Below, piece by piece: positions 9,368 to 16,699 of a stretch of 33,415 nt of DNA; position 1 is the stretch's first letter, and each line of letters begins with the position of its first letter. The notes beneath the pieces were generated by a model, which made no database searches, had not been told where the DNA came from, and was given only the letters and a program-made list of their open reading frames with translations. The stretch is from Candidatus Saccharimonadota bacterium (lineage in GTDB: Bacteria; Patescibacteriota; Saccharimonadia; Saccharimonadales; Saccharimonadaceae), in assembly GCA_017509895.1 (NCBI GenBank), contig JAFWOH010000018.1:1-33415 (forward strand), in the 5' to 3' direction. The position numbers and the translations under genes were made by a program.

Positions 9368-9628
9368 TCAAACATTGAAGAATATTTGCTGCATTAAATC
9401 CTGCCTTCCCAAATAGGCCTGATTATTCCCCTGTAAAATGTAATTAATTCCGTCAACCGTTTTTGCCACCAAATTATCCTCTAACGAGAATATATCAACA
9501 ACTTCAGGTGTAATCACTTCTCCAGAAGTAGTCGGCAACACACGCCCATGCTCAGTTTTAACATAAAGTTTTCCTCTTAACCGAGACGGGTCAACCAACG
9601 GTTCCCAATTAATTAACATCTTTTGCAT
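9368..9628 (-). CDS. Small hypothetical protein (86 aa)
   Basis: I do not recognise this protein. It is soluble-looking and mixed alpha/beta in composition, with no signal peptide, transmembrane segment, cysteine or obvious motif. It begins at an ATG preceded by GGGAGAG at suitable distance, and the promoter at 9703-9731 lies upstream with a leader of about 68 nt holding a GCCTAG/CTAGGC hairpin (9659-9680). It ends with TGA 12 bases before the solenoid-protein ORF, so the two are probably one operon. A joint function is inference from position only. Confidence 0.65.
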   Translation of the reverse strand: MQKMLINWEPLVDPSRLRGKLYVKTEHGRVLPTTSGEVITPEVVDIFSLEDNLVAKTVDGINYILQGNNQAYLGRQDLMQQIFFNV

Positions 9629-9702
9629 ATTATCAACTCTCCCTTCTAAAAGAACCTTGCCTAGAACCCTTCTACTAGGCTTCTAAATATTGCAACTACC
9701 CT

Positions 9703-9731
9703 AGTATAACACAGAATATTATAAAAATCAA
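9703..9731 (-). promoter_or_regulatory. Minus-strand promoter for the 86-aa/solenoid operon
   Basis: Read on the minus strand: TTGATT (9731-9726), a 17-base spacer and TATACT (9708-9703), with TGT just before the -10. It is divergent to the rplC promoter, with about 40 bases between the two -35 elements. Together with 9773-9878 it accounts for most of the 308-base gap between 9629 and 9936, in which I see no gene. Confidence 0.6.
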
Positions 9732-9772
9732 GCATTTTATTTCCGAAAATCTTCTTTTTTACATTTTACCCC

Positions 9773-9801
9773 TTGCGCCAAAAATTACCCTGTGATATAA
9801 T
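9773..9801 (+). promoter_or_regulatory. Promoter for the rplC (S10-type) operon
   Basis: TTGCGC (9773-9778), a 17-base spacer and TATAAT (9796-9801), with the extended TGA immediately before the -10. Transcription should start near 9808, giving a leader of about 130 nt before rplC. Confidence 0.75.
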
Positions 9802-9808
9802 AATGACA

Positions 9809-9878
9809 CGTATTCTATTTTTGTAGAATATGACACTAGACGCAAGGGTAAGTCTACGGAAACTGCCCATAAGTCTAG
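9809..9878 (+). promoter_or_regulatory. Structured rplC leader with alternative pairings
   Basis: A 9-bp hairpin (9809-9832, loop TTTTTG) sits at the predicted 5' end of the mRNA. Next, CTAGAC (9836-9841) can pair with GTCTAG (9873-9878), enclosing GGGTA (9846-9850) paired with TGCCC (9864-9868). The sequence AAGTCTA occurs twice (9850-9856 and 9871-9877), so TAGAC could pair with either copy, giving two mutually exclusive folds. Ribosomal operons are commonly autoregulated through such leaders. Which protein, if any, binds here is unknown. Confidence 0.45.
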
Positions 9879-9936
9879 GGTTATTAATGCAAAATAGAAG
9901 AAAGAGTGTAATAATAATTTAAGGGAAAGGAATAAG

Positions 9937-10554
9937 ATGCAAGTCATCATCGGCACCAAAATTGGTATGACCCAGATCATCGGCGAAGATGGTATCGTGA
10001 CCCCTGTTACGATTCTTCAAGCCGGCCCGGCTACTGTGACTCAGATTAAAACCGTTGAGAAAGACGGTTATAACGCAGTACAGCTTGGTTACGGTCAGGG
10101 TAAGAATCTGAGCAAGTCGGTTTCCGGCCACGTTAAAAAGGCGGGAGAAAATCTTAAGCCCAAAACTCTAAGAGAGTTTCGGCTAGAGAAAGAACCAGAA
10201 GTTAAATTAGGCGAAGTCCTCACCGTCGAGCAGTTTAATCTCGGCGATAAGGTCACCATCGTCGGCACCTCTAAGGGTAAAGGCTTTGCCGGTACCGTCA
10301 AGAGATATAACTTCAACGAATCGCGCAACACCCACGGTTTCAAGGGTAACATTCGCCGCGTCGGTTCAATCGGTTCAATGTATCCGCAAAAAGTCTGGAA
10401 GGGCAAGCGTATGCCGGGCCGCATGGGCCACGACCAAGTTACCGTTAAAAACCTCGTCGTCGCCTATATCGATAAAGAAAATAATCTCTTAGGCCTAAAG
10501 GGCGCTGTCCCAGGTCCGAACAAGGGGATTATCACTGTGGAGGGAAAGGAGTAA
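9937..10554 (+). CDS. rplC: 50S ribosomal protein L3
   Basis: Large-subunit protein uL3, an early assembly protein whose loop reaches the peptidyl-transferase centre. The 205 residues begin MQVIIGTKIGMTQI and contain the typical GTSKGKGFAGTVKR and GSIGSMYPQKVWKGKRMPGRMG stretches, the latter containing the site that is methylated in E. coli. GGGAAAGG precedes the ATG. It is the first gene of the cluster here: rpsJ (S10), which usually precedes it, is not in the 308 bases upstream. rplD follows after one base. Confidence 0.98.
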   Translation: MQVIIGTKIGMTQIIGEDGIVTPVTILQAGPATVTQIKTVEKDGYNAVQLGYGQGKNLSKSVSGHVKKAGENLKPKTLREFRLEKEPEVKLGEVLTVEQFNLGDKVTIVGTSKGKGFAGTVKRYNFNESRNTHGFKGNIRRVGSIGSMYPQKVWKGKRMPGRMGHDQVTVKNLVVAYIDKENNLLGLKGAVPGPNKGIITVEGKE

Positions 10555-10555
10555 T

Positions 10556-11158
10556 ATGGCAACGTTAGAAAAAGAAATCTTCGCCCTCGAAGTATCAAAT
10601 CATGAGCTAGTCAAGCTCGCTTACGACGCTTATCTTGCAAACTCTCGGAGTTCTCACGCTAAAACTCTGAAGCGTGGCGAGGTCAGTGGCGGCGGCAAAA
10701 AACCTTGGAAGCAAAAGGGTACTGGCCGAGCTCGTTTCGGTTCAACTCGAAACCCAATCTGGCGCCATGGTGGTGTCGCTGGTGGCCGAACTGGCAACGA
10801 AAACTTTACTAAAAAACTATCTAAAGAAAGCAAAAAACTGGCTGTTCGCCAGGCACTCTCTCTTAAAAATGCCGAGAAGGCCGTTATTGTCCTCTCTGGC
10901 AATGAAAAATTTACCGGCAAGACTAAGGATGCTGTAAAAGTCCTAAAGGATTTGAAGCTCGAGGATAAAAATGTCCTTGTCGTCTGTAAAGAAAAGACCC
11001 CAGAGCTTCTTCGCTCCATGAATAACTTGCCAAATGTCAAGCTCGTCCGCGCGACTTATCTCAATGTCTTTGACATTATGAACGCTGACGCTATCGTCTT
11101 CGGTAACGAAGCGCTAAAGGAGACCGAAAATTGGCTTCTTGGAAAGGAGACTAAATAA
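10556..11158 (+). CDS. rplD: 50S ribosomal protein L4
   Basis: Large-subunit protein uL4, with a globular domain on the ribosome surface and an extended loop in the exit tunnel. At 200 residues it is the usual length. The loop is recognisable around residues 35-80 (KTLKRGEVSGGGKKPWKQKG, then GTGRARFGSTRNPIWRHGG). In E. coli L4 represses its own operon, so it is a candidate ligand for the leader upstream of rplC, though nothing in the sequence proves that. The stop overlaps the rplW start (TAATG). Confidence 0.98.
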   Translation: MATLEKEIFALEVSNHELVKLAYDAYLANSRSSHAKTLKRGEVSGGGKKPWKQKGTGRARFGSTRNPIWRHGGVAGGRTGNENFTKKLSKESKKLAVRQALSLKNAEKAVIVLSGNEKFTGKTKDAVKVLKDLKLEDKNVLVVCKEKTPELLRSMNNLPNVKLVRATYLNVFDIMNADAIVFGNEALKETENWLLGKETK

Positions 11159-11703
11159 TGGCTGATACTAAAACTACCGTCAAAAAAGTCGAAGAGGCTA
11201 AAGTGATTGAAAAGACTACCATCTTTAAAATCGCTCCTCGCGCTACTGAAAAGTCTTATGCCGAGAGTCAGAAGAGAACTTATGTTTTCTCCGTCCCACT
11301 TTTTGCCTCGAAACAACAGGTAAAAGAGGCCGTCGAAGGCGAGTTTAAGGTCACCGTCACCGGAGTCCGCGTCTTAACAAGGAAGGGCAAGAAGACTCGC
11401 TATTCCAAGGGTAAACATCAATACCCCGGCACGACTTTCCGCCGCGATCATAAGTTCGCTTATGTAACCGTCAAGGAAGGCGATAAGATTCCGGTATTCG
11501 ACGACGCAAACGAAGCAGTTGACAAAGAACGTAATTCTTCGTCTACTGCGAGAGCAGCGGCGTCTGGCGCGCGAAGCGCGACAGAAGAGGAAGAGACCAA
11601 AGAAGACAAGAAAGCCGATAAAAAGGCTGACAAAGAAGATAAGAAGGCTGAAAAGAAAGCCGAAAAAGCGGCTAAAAAGGCCGAAAAGAAAGGAGATAAG
11701 TAA
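11158..11703 (+). CDS. rplW: 50S ribosomal protein L23 with long charged tail
   Basis: uL23 lies at the tunnel exit and docks the signal recognition particle and trigger factor. The conserved fold spans about residues 20-118 (APRATEKSYAESQKRTYVF, then GKKTRYSKGKHQYPGTTFRR). The protein is 181 residues, against roughly 100 in most bacteria. The excess is a short N-terminal arm and a C-terminal tail of about 60 residues rich in Lys, Glu, Asp and Ala. The first part of the tail (nt 11545-11585) is encoded by two adjacent DNA hairpins with codon choice unlike the neighbours (GCG, CGA, AGC). TAATG overlap with rplB. Confidence 0.96.
   Translation: MADTKTTVKKVEEAKVIEKTTIFKIAPRATEKSYAESQKRTYVFSVPLFASKQQVKEAVEGEFKVTVTGVRVLTRKGKKTRYSKGKHQYPGTTFRRDHKFAYVTVKEGDKIPVFDDANEAVDKERNSSSTARAAASGARSATEEEETKEDKKADKKADKEDKKAEKKAEKAAKKAEKKGDK
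11545..11585. repeat. Hairpin pair inside the L23 tail coding region
   Basis: CTGC-GAGA-GCAG (11546-11557) is followed at once by TCTGGCGCGC (11563-11572), GAA, and GCGCGACAGA (11576-11585), a 10-position stem with a single G.A mismatch. Both lie within the reading frame. The position in a poorly conserved tail suggests tolerated insertion of palindromic sequence, which is inference. Confidence 0.5.
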
Positions 11704-12539
11704 TGACAGTTAAAGCTTATCGCCCTATGACCCCTGCCCAGCGTGGCAAGACCACTCAGGATTTCGATCAGATTACCACTAAAAAGCCGATGAAATCCCT
11801 CCTTGCCTCAAAAAAGCAGCAGGCCGGCAAAAATAATCAGGGCAAAATTACCGTCCGCCATCGTGGTGGCGGCGTGAAGCGCCACTATCGGCTCCTCACC
11901 CATAACTTACCAAAGGGCTTGACCCTCGAAGTTATGGAGATTGAGTACGATCCAAATCGTTCCGCCCGCATCGCGCGCGTTAAAGACCAGAATGATGTCT
12001 ATTACTATGTAGTTGCCGATAGCAATATGAAAAAAGGTTTGAAATTCATGACTGGCGATGAAGCCGTCGTCGAGACCTCAAACCGTATGCCAATCGAGAA
12101 CATCCCGGTCGGTACCTTTATCTATGCGATAGAGCTCACCCCCGGTCGCGGTGCCCAGATGGTCCGCGCCGCCGGCACTTCCGCCCAGCTAATGGCAAAA
12201 GAGAATGGCTACGCCACCTTAAAGATGCCATCTGGCGAGATGCGCCGTGTCCTACTCTCTTGTGAGGCTAGTATCGGCACCGTCGGTAATGAACAGCATC
12301 AGAATGTTAAAATCGGTTCCGCTGGCCGGACTCGCCGTAAAGGCATCCGCCCGACTGTCCGTGGTGTCGTGATGAACGCCACCGACCACCCTCATGGTGG
12401 TGGTGACGGCGGTCGCCATGGCTCCGGTAAAGCTCCGCGCTCCCCATGGGGCCAGCTTACCCTCGGATACCGCACCCGTCATAATAAGCAAACTAATAAA
12501 TACATCGTGCGCAGTCGCCACGAAGGAAAGAGGAAATAG
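11703..12539 (+). CDS. rplB: 50S ribosomal protein L2
   Basis: uL2 binds 23S rRNA near the peptidyl-transferase centre and is needed for subunit association. At 278 residues it has full normal length. The N-terminal MTVKAYRPMTPAQRGKTT, the central GRGAQMVRAAGTSAQLMAKE and the C-terminal NATDHPHGGGDGGRHG loop, with the conserved histidine, are all present. The start codon overlaps the rplW stop, and rpsS begins 3 bases after its own stop. Confidence 0.99.
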   Translation: MTVKAYRPMTPAQRGKTTQDFDQITTKKPMKSLLASKKQQAGKNNQGKITVRHRGGGVKRHYRLLTHNLPKGLTLEVMEIEYDPNRSARIARVKDQNDVYYYVVADSNMKKGLKFMTGDEAVVETSNRMPIENIPVGTFIYAIELTPGRGAQMVRAAGTSAQLMAKENGYATLKMPSGEMRRVLLSCEASIGTVGNEQHQNVKIGSAGRTRRKGIRPTVRGVVMNATDHPHGGGDGGRHGSGKAPRSPWGQLTLGYRTRHNKQTNKYIVRSRHEGKRK

Positions 12540-12542
12540 TAT

Positions 12543-12836
12543 ATGTCACGAAGTCTGAAAAAAGGGCCTTTTGTCGACTATAAGCTCGAGAAAAAGATTA
12601 AAGCCCTCTCCTCCGAAGATCGCACCGTCGTCAAAACTTGGGCGCGCTGCTCCACTATCTCTCCAGAGATGGTCGGTCGCACCATCGCCGTCCATAACGG
12701 CAAGGTTCATGTTCCGGTCTTCATTAGTGAGAATATGGTCGGTCATAAACTCGGCGAGTTTGCCCCGACCCGTAAATTTAAGCGTCATGGCGGCAAGAAG
12801 GCCGCTGAGGCTGCCGCCGCGAAAGGAGATAACTAA
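12543..12836 (+). CDS. rpsS: 30S ribosomal protein S19
   Basis: uS19 sits in the head of the small subunit beside S13 and helps place tRNA. The 97 residues open with [19 protein letters not shown] and include the family stretches [23 protein letters not shown] and [17 protein letters not shown], followed by a short Ala/Lys tail. The stop overlaps the rplV start by one base, with GAAAGGAGAT upstream acting as the rplV ribosome site. Confidence 0.98.
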   Translation: MSRSLKKGPFVDYKLEKKIKALSSEDRTVVKTWARCSTISPEMVGRTIAVHNGKVHVPVFISENMVGHKLGEFAPTRKFKRHGGKKAAEAAAAKGDN

Positions 12837-13213
12837 TGGAAAAGACTCATTTCGCACACGCCTATATTAAAGGCGTTGACAGCCAGCCCAGAAAGACTAG
12901 CGTTGTCGCCAGCCTCGCTCGCGATCGTTATGTTCAGGATGCGCTTGTCATCTTAGAAAATACCCCACGCCGCGCCGCTCGGGCGGTCAAAAAGGCGATT
13001 GAGTCCGCCAATGCAAATCTCTTGCAGACCGGCATCTCTATCGATCCAAAGACCATCCGCATCTCTCGCATCTCTGTTACCGCCGGTACTCGGATGCGTC
13101 GCTATGTCCCGGCTTCCCGCGGTCGCGCCCTCCCCTATGAGAAGGTATCTAGTAACATCTTCGTCGAGGTTGCTGGAGAAGAAAAAGTAAAGAAAGATAA
13201 GGAGAAAAAGTAA
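12836..13213 (+). CDS. rplV: 50S ribosomal protein L22
   Basis: uL22 lines the nascent-peptide tunnel with its beta-hairpin. The 125 residues carry the conserved core (VVASLARDRYVQDALVILEN, then tunnel-loop residues around RISRISVTAGTRMRRYVPASRGRA). A lysine-rich C-terminal end is added. One-base overlaps join it to rpsS and rpsC. Confidence 0.97.
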   Translation: MEKTHFAHAYIKGVDSQPRKTSVVASLARDRYVQDALVILENTPRRAARAVKKAIESANANLLQTGISIDPKTIRISRISVTAGTRMRRYVPASRGRALPYEKVSSNIFVEVAGEEKVKKDKEKK

Positions 13214-13839
13214 TGGGACAGAAAGTAAACCCCGTCTCCTACCGTCTCCAAGTCAGTAAAGACTGGTCTTCCAAATGGTTTGTAAAGAAGCCTGATTTTA
13301 AGACTTGCCTCGTAGAAGACGCCAAGATTCGCGAAACGATTGAAAAGCGTTTCGAAAGCCGCCCGACGATTGCTAAAATCAATATCGAGCGCTCATCAAA
13401 CCTCATTACCGTCACCATCTTGACCGCCAAGGCCGGAGCGGTGATTGGTAAACAAGGTGCCGGCATCAACGAGCTAAAAAAGGACTTAGAGAAATTCACT
13501 TCTCTCCCGGTTCGTTTAAATGTCGAAGAAGTTAAAAAGCCGGAGCTTTCCGCTAAATTGGTTGCCGAAAACATCGGCTTCCAGCTTGGCAAGCGTATGA
13601 ATTTCCGCCGCGCCGTAAAGATGGCCTGCCAGTCTACTATGACTGCCGGTGCTAAAGGCGTAAGGATAGAGGTTTCCGGCCGTCTCAATGGCGCTGAAAT
13701 GTCTCGCCGCGAAAAGTTCATCGAGGGCTCCGTTCCTCTACACACTCTCCGCGCCGACATCGATTTCTACTGTCATCACGCACCCACTACCGCCGGTATC
13801 GTCGGTGTAAAGGTCTGGATTTATAAGGGGGAGAAATAA
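13213..13839 (+). CDS. rpsC: 30S ribosomal protein S3
   Basis: uS3 forms part of the mRNA entry pore and helicase site of the small subunit. The 208 residues have MGQKVNPVSYRL at the start, a KH domain with the GAVIGKQGAGI loop (about residues 76-86) and the C-terminal domain with RGAEMSRREKF-like sequence (GAEMSRREKFIEGSVPLHT). It ends 2 bases before rplP and overlaps rplV by one base. Confidence 0.98.
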   Translation: MGQKVNPVSYRLQVSKDWSSKWFVKKPDFKTCLVEDAKIRETIEKRFESRPTIAKINIERSSNLITVTILTAKAGAVIGKQGAGINELKKDLEKFTSLPVRLNVEEVKKPELSAKLVAENIGFQLGKRMNFRRAVKMACQSTMTAGAKGVRIEVSGRLNGAEMSRREKFIEGSVPLHTLRADIDFYCHHAPTTAGIVGVKVWIYKGEK

Positions 13840-13841
13840 TT

Positions 13842-14261
13842 ATGGCAATTTTACTTCCAAAGAAAACCGCCCACCGCAAGGTCCGCATTGGTAAAAACAA
13901 TGGCATCGCTACGCGTTGCAACTATGTCGCCTTCGGTGATTGGGGCCTTATGTCCCTCGATAACGAGCGTGTCAATTCTAAGCAGATTGAGGCCGCCCGT
14001 CAGGCGATTACCCGTTATATTAAGCGTGGTGGAAAAATCTGGATTCGGATTTTCCCTCACACCCCTGTTACTAAGAAACCGCTCGATGTGAAGATGGGCG
14101 GAGGTAAGGGCGAACCACAGTTCTTCGTCGCCAAGGTCAAGGCTGGGACAGTCATGTTCGAGCTCGCCGATGTGACCGAAGAGCAGGCCAAGGAGGCCCT
14201 TCGCCTTGCCTCACACAAGCTTCCCGTCCGTTGCAAAATAATTAAGAAGGAGGAGTTCTAA
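13842..14261 (+). CDS. rplP: 50S ribosomal protein L16
   Basis: uL16 contacts A-site tRNA and completes the functional core of the large subunit. The 139 residues match the family through RGGKIWIRIFPHTPVTKKPL and MGGGKGEPQFFVAKVKAG. In most bacteria rpmC (L29) follows, but here the stop overlaps the rpsQ start (TAATG), so there is no room for it. Confidence 0.98.
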   Translation: MAILLPKKTAHRKVRIGKNNGIATRCNYVAFGDWGLMSLDNERVNSKQIEAARQAITRYIKRGGKIWIRIFPHTPVTKKPLDVKMGGGKGEPQFFVAKVKAGTVMFELADVTEEQAKEALRLASHKLPVRCKIIKKEEF

Positions 14262-14650
14262 TGGCTCAGAAGATTATTGGGGTCGTTTCCTCGGACAAGC
14301 GCGACAAGACCATCACCGTTACCGTCGCCAGCCGTGAGACTCACCCTCTCTATCGCAAGCAGTACACGAAGACTCGTAAATATACTGCCCATGATGAGAA
14401 AAATGAAGCTGCCGCCGGCGACCGCGTCGAAATCGAAGCCTGCCGCCCATACAGCAAAACCGTATCTTATAACCTCGTCCGCATCATTGAAAAGGGCAAG
14501 GGTAAGATTGAACTAAAAGAAGAGGAAGTCATTCCTGAGAAGGAGGCTAAGATGACCGAACAACGAAGCGAAGATGCCGAAACACAGAGTGTTTCGCCAT
14601 CGAGCGAGGCAGTTCGGACAGACTCTGACTCCGAAGGAGGCAAAGTATGA
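14261..14650 (+). CDS. rpsQ: 30S ribosomal protein S17 with extra tail
   Basis: uS17 is an early-binding small-subunit OB-fold protein. The core occupies residues 1 to about 80 ([51 protein letters not shown]). The protein is 129 residues instead of the usual 80-90 because of a hydrophilic Glu/Ser-rich tail. The last 32 codons begin with an in-frame ATG at 14551 that has a perfect AAGGAGG in front, although no separate product is expected. That segment contains a palindromic element and unusual codons (CGA, CGG, TCG). It ends in an ATGA overlap with rplN. Confidence 0.96.
   Translation: MAQKIIGVVSSDKRDKTITVTVASRETHPLYRKQYTKTRKYTAHDEKNEAAAGDRVEIEACRPYSKTVSYNLVRIIEKGKGKIELKEEEVIPEKEAKMTEQRSEDAETQSVSPSSEAVRTDSDSEGGKV
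14555..14616. repeat. Palindromic element inside the S17 tail
   Basis: CGAAACAC-AGA-GTGTTTCG is a perfect 8-bp hairpin, extended by GATG/CATC across a C-C mismatch. CCGAAC (near 14557) and GTTCGG (near 14612) bound the whole element as an outer stem. The segment is flanked by near-identical ribosome-site copies, AAGGAGGCTAAGATG (14539-14553) and AAGGAGGCAAAGTATG (14634-14649), as if sequence had been inserted or duplicated between rpsQ and rplN. Confidence 0.5.
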
Positions 14651-15015
14651 TTCAGCAAGAAACTAGACTAAAGGTTGCCGACAACAGCGGCGCCAAGGAG
14701 CTTGGTGTCATCCGCGTACTCGGCGGAACCCGCGCTCGCTACGCTCGTGTTGGCGACATCGTCACCGCCAGCGTCAAAGATGCCTCCCCGACCGGTAGCG
14801 TCAAGAAAAAAGCTGTCGTCCGCGCCGTTATCGTCCGCACTCGCGGCCAGATTCGCCGCCCAGATGGCTCAACCATCCGTTTCGATGATAACGCTGCCGT
14901 CCTCGTCAATGATGACAAGACCCCACGCGGCACGCGTGTCTTTGGCCCCGTCCCGAGAGAGCTTAGGGACCTCGGCTTTAGCAAGATTATCAGCTTAGCT
15001 CCGGAGGTACTCTAA
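14647..15015 (+). CDS. rplN: 50S ribosomal protein L14
   Basis: uL14 lies at the subunit interface and contacts L19. The 122 residues are of normal length and begin [18 protein letters not shown], with the signature region [18 protein letters not shown] and the end [20 protein letters not shown]. The ATG overlaps the rpsQ stop as ATGA, with GAAGGAGG just upstream. Confidence 0.99.
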   Translation: MIQQETRLKVADNSGAKELGVIRVLGGTRARYARVGDIVTASVKDASPTGSVKKKAVVRAVIVRTRGQIRRPDGSTIRFDDNAAVLVNDDKTPRGTRVFGPVPRELRDLGFSKIISLAPEVL

Positions 15016-15016
15016 T

Positions 15017-15244
15017 ATGGCACAGCATTTAAAGACAGGCGACACCGTTAAAATCATCGCCGGAGACAACAAGGGTAAAACCGCAAAAATCGTCAAGATG
15101 GACCGCGAAAATCATAAAGCTATGCTAGAGGGTATCGGCGTGATTGAGCGCCACATCGGCAAAACTGCCTACAATCCTCAGGGCGGCAAGAAAAGCGTCC
15201 ATGTTGGCATCGACCTCTCGAATTTAAAGAAGGAGAGTAAATAA
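15017..15244 (+). CDS. rplX: 50S ribosomal protein L24, short form
   Basis: uL24 initiates large-subunit assembly and borders the tunnel exit. The KOW motif is clear (TGDTVKIIAGDNKGKTAKIV). With 75 residues it is shorter than the roughly 100 usual in bacteria; the C-terminal extension after the KOW core is reduced. It begins 1 base after the rplN stop and ends 2 bases before rplE. Confidence 0.95.
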   Translation: MAQHLKTGDTVKIIAGDNKGKTAKIVKMDRENHKAMLEGIGVIERHIGKTAYNPQGGKKSVHVGIDLSNLKKESK

Positions 15245-15246
15245 TT

Positions 15247-15825
15247 ATGGCAGAAACTAAATACACCCCTAGATTAAAAGAAGAATACAACAAGACCATC
15301 AAGAAGAATCTTCAAAAAGAGCTAAAACTTGAGAATATCAATCAGGTTCCAGAGCTCGAGAAGGTCATTGTCTCCTCTGGCGTCGGCAAAAAGCGCGACG
15401 ACAAGCGCTTCACCGAGACCGTAGATTTGACCTTAACGAAGATTACCGGCCAAAAGACCACTTCTCGTCTTGCCAAAAAGTCCATCGCGACTTTCAAGAT
15501 TAGAAAAGGTATGGGCGCCCCCATCGGCTATCTCGTGACACTTCGGAATGACAAGATGTACGAGTTTGTCGATCGCTTGATCAATATCGCCCTTCCTCAC
15601 GTCCGCGACTTTCATGGTGTTTCGAGAAATTCGTTCGACAAACAGGGAAATTACAGCCTTGGGCTAAAGGAACAGACCGTCTTCCCAGAGATTACCTTTG
15701 AGGATGCCGGCGTTCTCCATGGCCTAGAAGTTACATTTATTATTAAAAATGGTTCAAAAGAAGGGAGCTTAGAATTGCTTAAAGCCTTTGGTATGCCGTT
15801 TGAAAAAGGAAAGGAGGAAAAGTAA
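15247..15825 (+). CDS. rplE: 50S ribosomal protein L5
   Basis: uL5 binds 5S rRNA in the central protuberance. The 192 residues contain the family blocks [38 protein letters not shown], and [20 protein letters not shown] near the C-terminus. GAAAGGAGG at its end serves as ribosome site for rpsN one base downstream. Confidence 0.98.
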   Translation: MAETKYTPRLKEEYNKTIKKNLQKELKLENINQVPELEKVIVSSGVGKKRDDKRFTETVDLTLTKITGQKTTSRLAKKSIATFKIRKGMGAPIGYLVTLRNDKMYEFVDRLINIALPHVRDFHGVSRNSFDKQGNYSLGLKEQTVFPEITFEDAGVLHGLEVTFIIKNGSKEGSLELLKAFGMPFEKGKEEK

Positions 15826-15826
15826 T

Positions 15827-16096
15827 ATGGCTAAAACCTCAGCTGTCCTCCGTGACGAAAAGCGGCAAAAAATGTATGAAAAATATAAAGCGAAGCGTGC
15901 CGCTCTAAAGGCCGCTGGCGATCTCGAGGGGCTCCAAAAGCTCCCGCGCAACAGTAGCCCGACGCGTCTAAAAAATCGCGACCTCCTCGATGGTCGCCCG
16001 CGCGGATACATGCGCCGCTTCGGATTGTCTCGTATTAACTTCCGTGAAAAAGCCAGTAAGGGCGAAATTCCCGGTGTAACAAAGAGTAGCTGGTAA
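15827..16096 (+). CDS. rpsN: 30S ribosomal protein S14, zinc-free type
   Basis: uS14 is part of the small-subunit head. The start is ATG at 15827, right behind AAAGGAGGAAAAGTAAT, and gives [13 protein letters not shown] and 89 residues; an upstream in-frame start (15788) would lie inside rplE and has no support. The C-terminal [18 protein letters not shown] block is diagnostic. No CxxC pairs are present, so this is the zinc-independent, E. coli-like form, although shorter than the 101-residue E. coli protein. rpsH follows after 15 bases. Confidence 0.97.
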   Translation: MAKTSAVLRDEKRQKMYEKYKAKRAALKAAGDLEGLQKLPRNSSPTRLKNRDLLDGRPRGYMRRFGLSRINFREKASKGEIPGVTKSSW

Positions 16097-16111
16097 GGAG
16101 AAAGGAGAAAT

Positions 16112-16513
16112 ATGTCATTACAATCTACAGACCAAATCGCCGACCTCTTAACCCGCATTCGTAATGCGATGATGGTAGGCAAAACCGAAATCTGGGTCCC
16201 GACTTCCCGGCTCAAAGTCGCCGTAGTCGACGGTCTCAAAAAATCGGGCTATCTAAAAGATTACAACCTAGAAAAGGCCACCCCTCGTGATATTCTACAT
16301 GTCACTATCTGCGAAAAGGGTAAAAACCCGACTATCACCGAGATTGAGAAGGTATCTCGTCCCGGCCGCCGCATCTATGCCGGCGTAGACGAAATCCCGA
16401 CAGTCAAATCCGGCCGCGGTATCGTCCTCCTCTCGACTTCGAAGGGGATTATGACCGGCCAAGAGGCTAAAAAGGCCCGCTTGGGCGGAGAGCTTTTAGT
16501 TCGTGTTTATTAA
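16112..16513 (+). CDS. rpsH: 30S ribosomal protein S8
   Basis: uS8 binds the central domain of 16S rRNA and in E. coli represses the spc operon. The 133 residues have DQIADLLTRIRNAMMVGK at the start and the conserved end GIVLLSTSKGIMTGQEAK. The final codons and stop form the left arm of a 15-bp inverted repeat (16493-16526). It is the last ribosomal gene before the interruption of the cluster. Confidence 0.98.
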   Translation: MSLQSTDQIADLLTRIRNAMMVGKTEIWVPTSRLKVAVVDGLKKSGYLKDYNLEKATPRDILHVTICEKGKNPTITEIEKVSRPGRRIYAGVDEIPTVKSGRGIVLLSTSKGIMTGQEAKKARLGGELLVRVY

Positions 16514-16684
16514 CACGAACTAAAAGATCACCGGTCTTTCTCGCAGAGAAAGGCCGAGCGAAATCCTTGTAAAGGTGTACTAAGAACCTAACAATTATAA
16601 ACCAAAATCAAGCCGAGCTTTGCCCGGCTTGATTTTAGTAATCAGTTTCTCTCGTTGGGGCTCTCTTTCTAAAAGAGAGCCCCA
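16493..16684 (+). terminator. Four successive hairpins after rpsH
   Basis: Hairpin 1: 16493-16507 with 16512-16526, 15 perfect bp, including the rpsH stop. Hairpin 2: 16532-16542 with 16546-16556, 11 bp with one G.T. Hairpin 3: 16604-16615 with 16625-16636, 12 perfect bp, ending in TTTT and the most terminator-like. Hairpin 4: 16656-16668 with 16672-16684, 13 perfect bp and no T-run. This is the left part of the 345-base gap at 16514-16858, where I see no gene. Confidence 0.65.
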
Positions 16685-16699
16685 CTAAGGTAGCGGGCG

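Noticed and set aside
14551-14650. Separate 32-residue gene in the S17 tail with perfect AAGGAGG
   Set aside because: Same frame as rpsQ with no stop between; better explained as tail sequence and a relic ribosome site.
15788-15826. Longer S14 reading from 15788
   Set aside because: It would overlap the rplE end. ATG 15827 has an ideal AAAGGAGG site and the family N-terminus.
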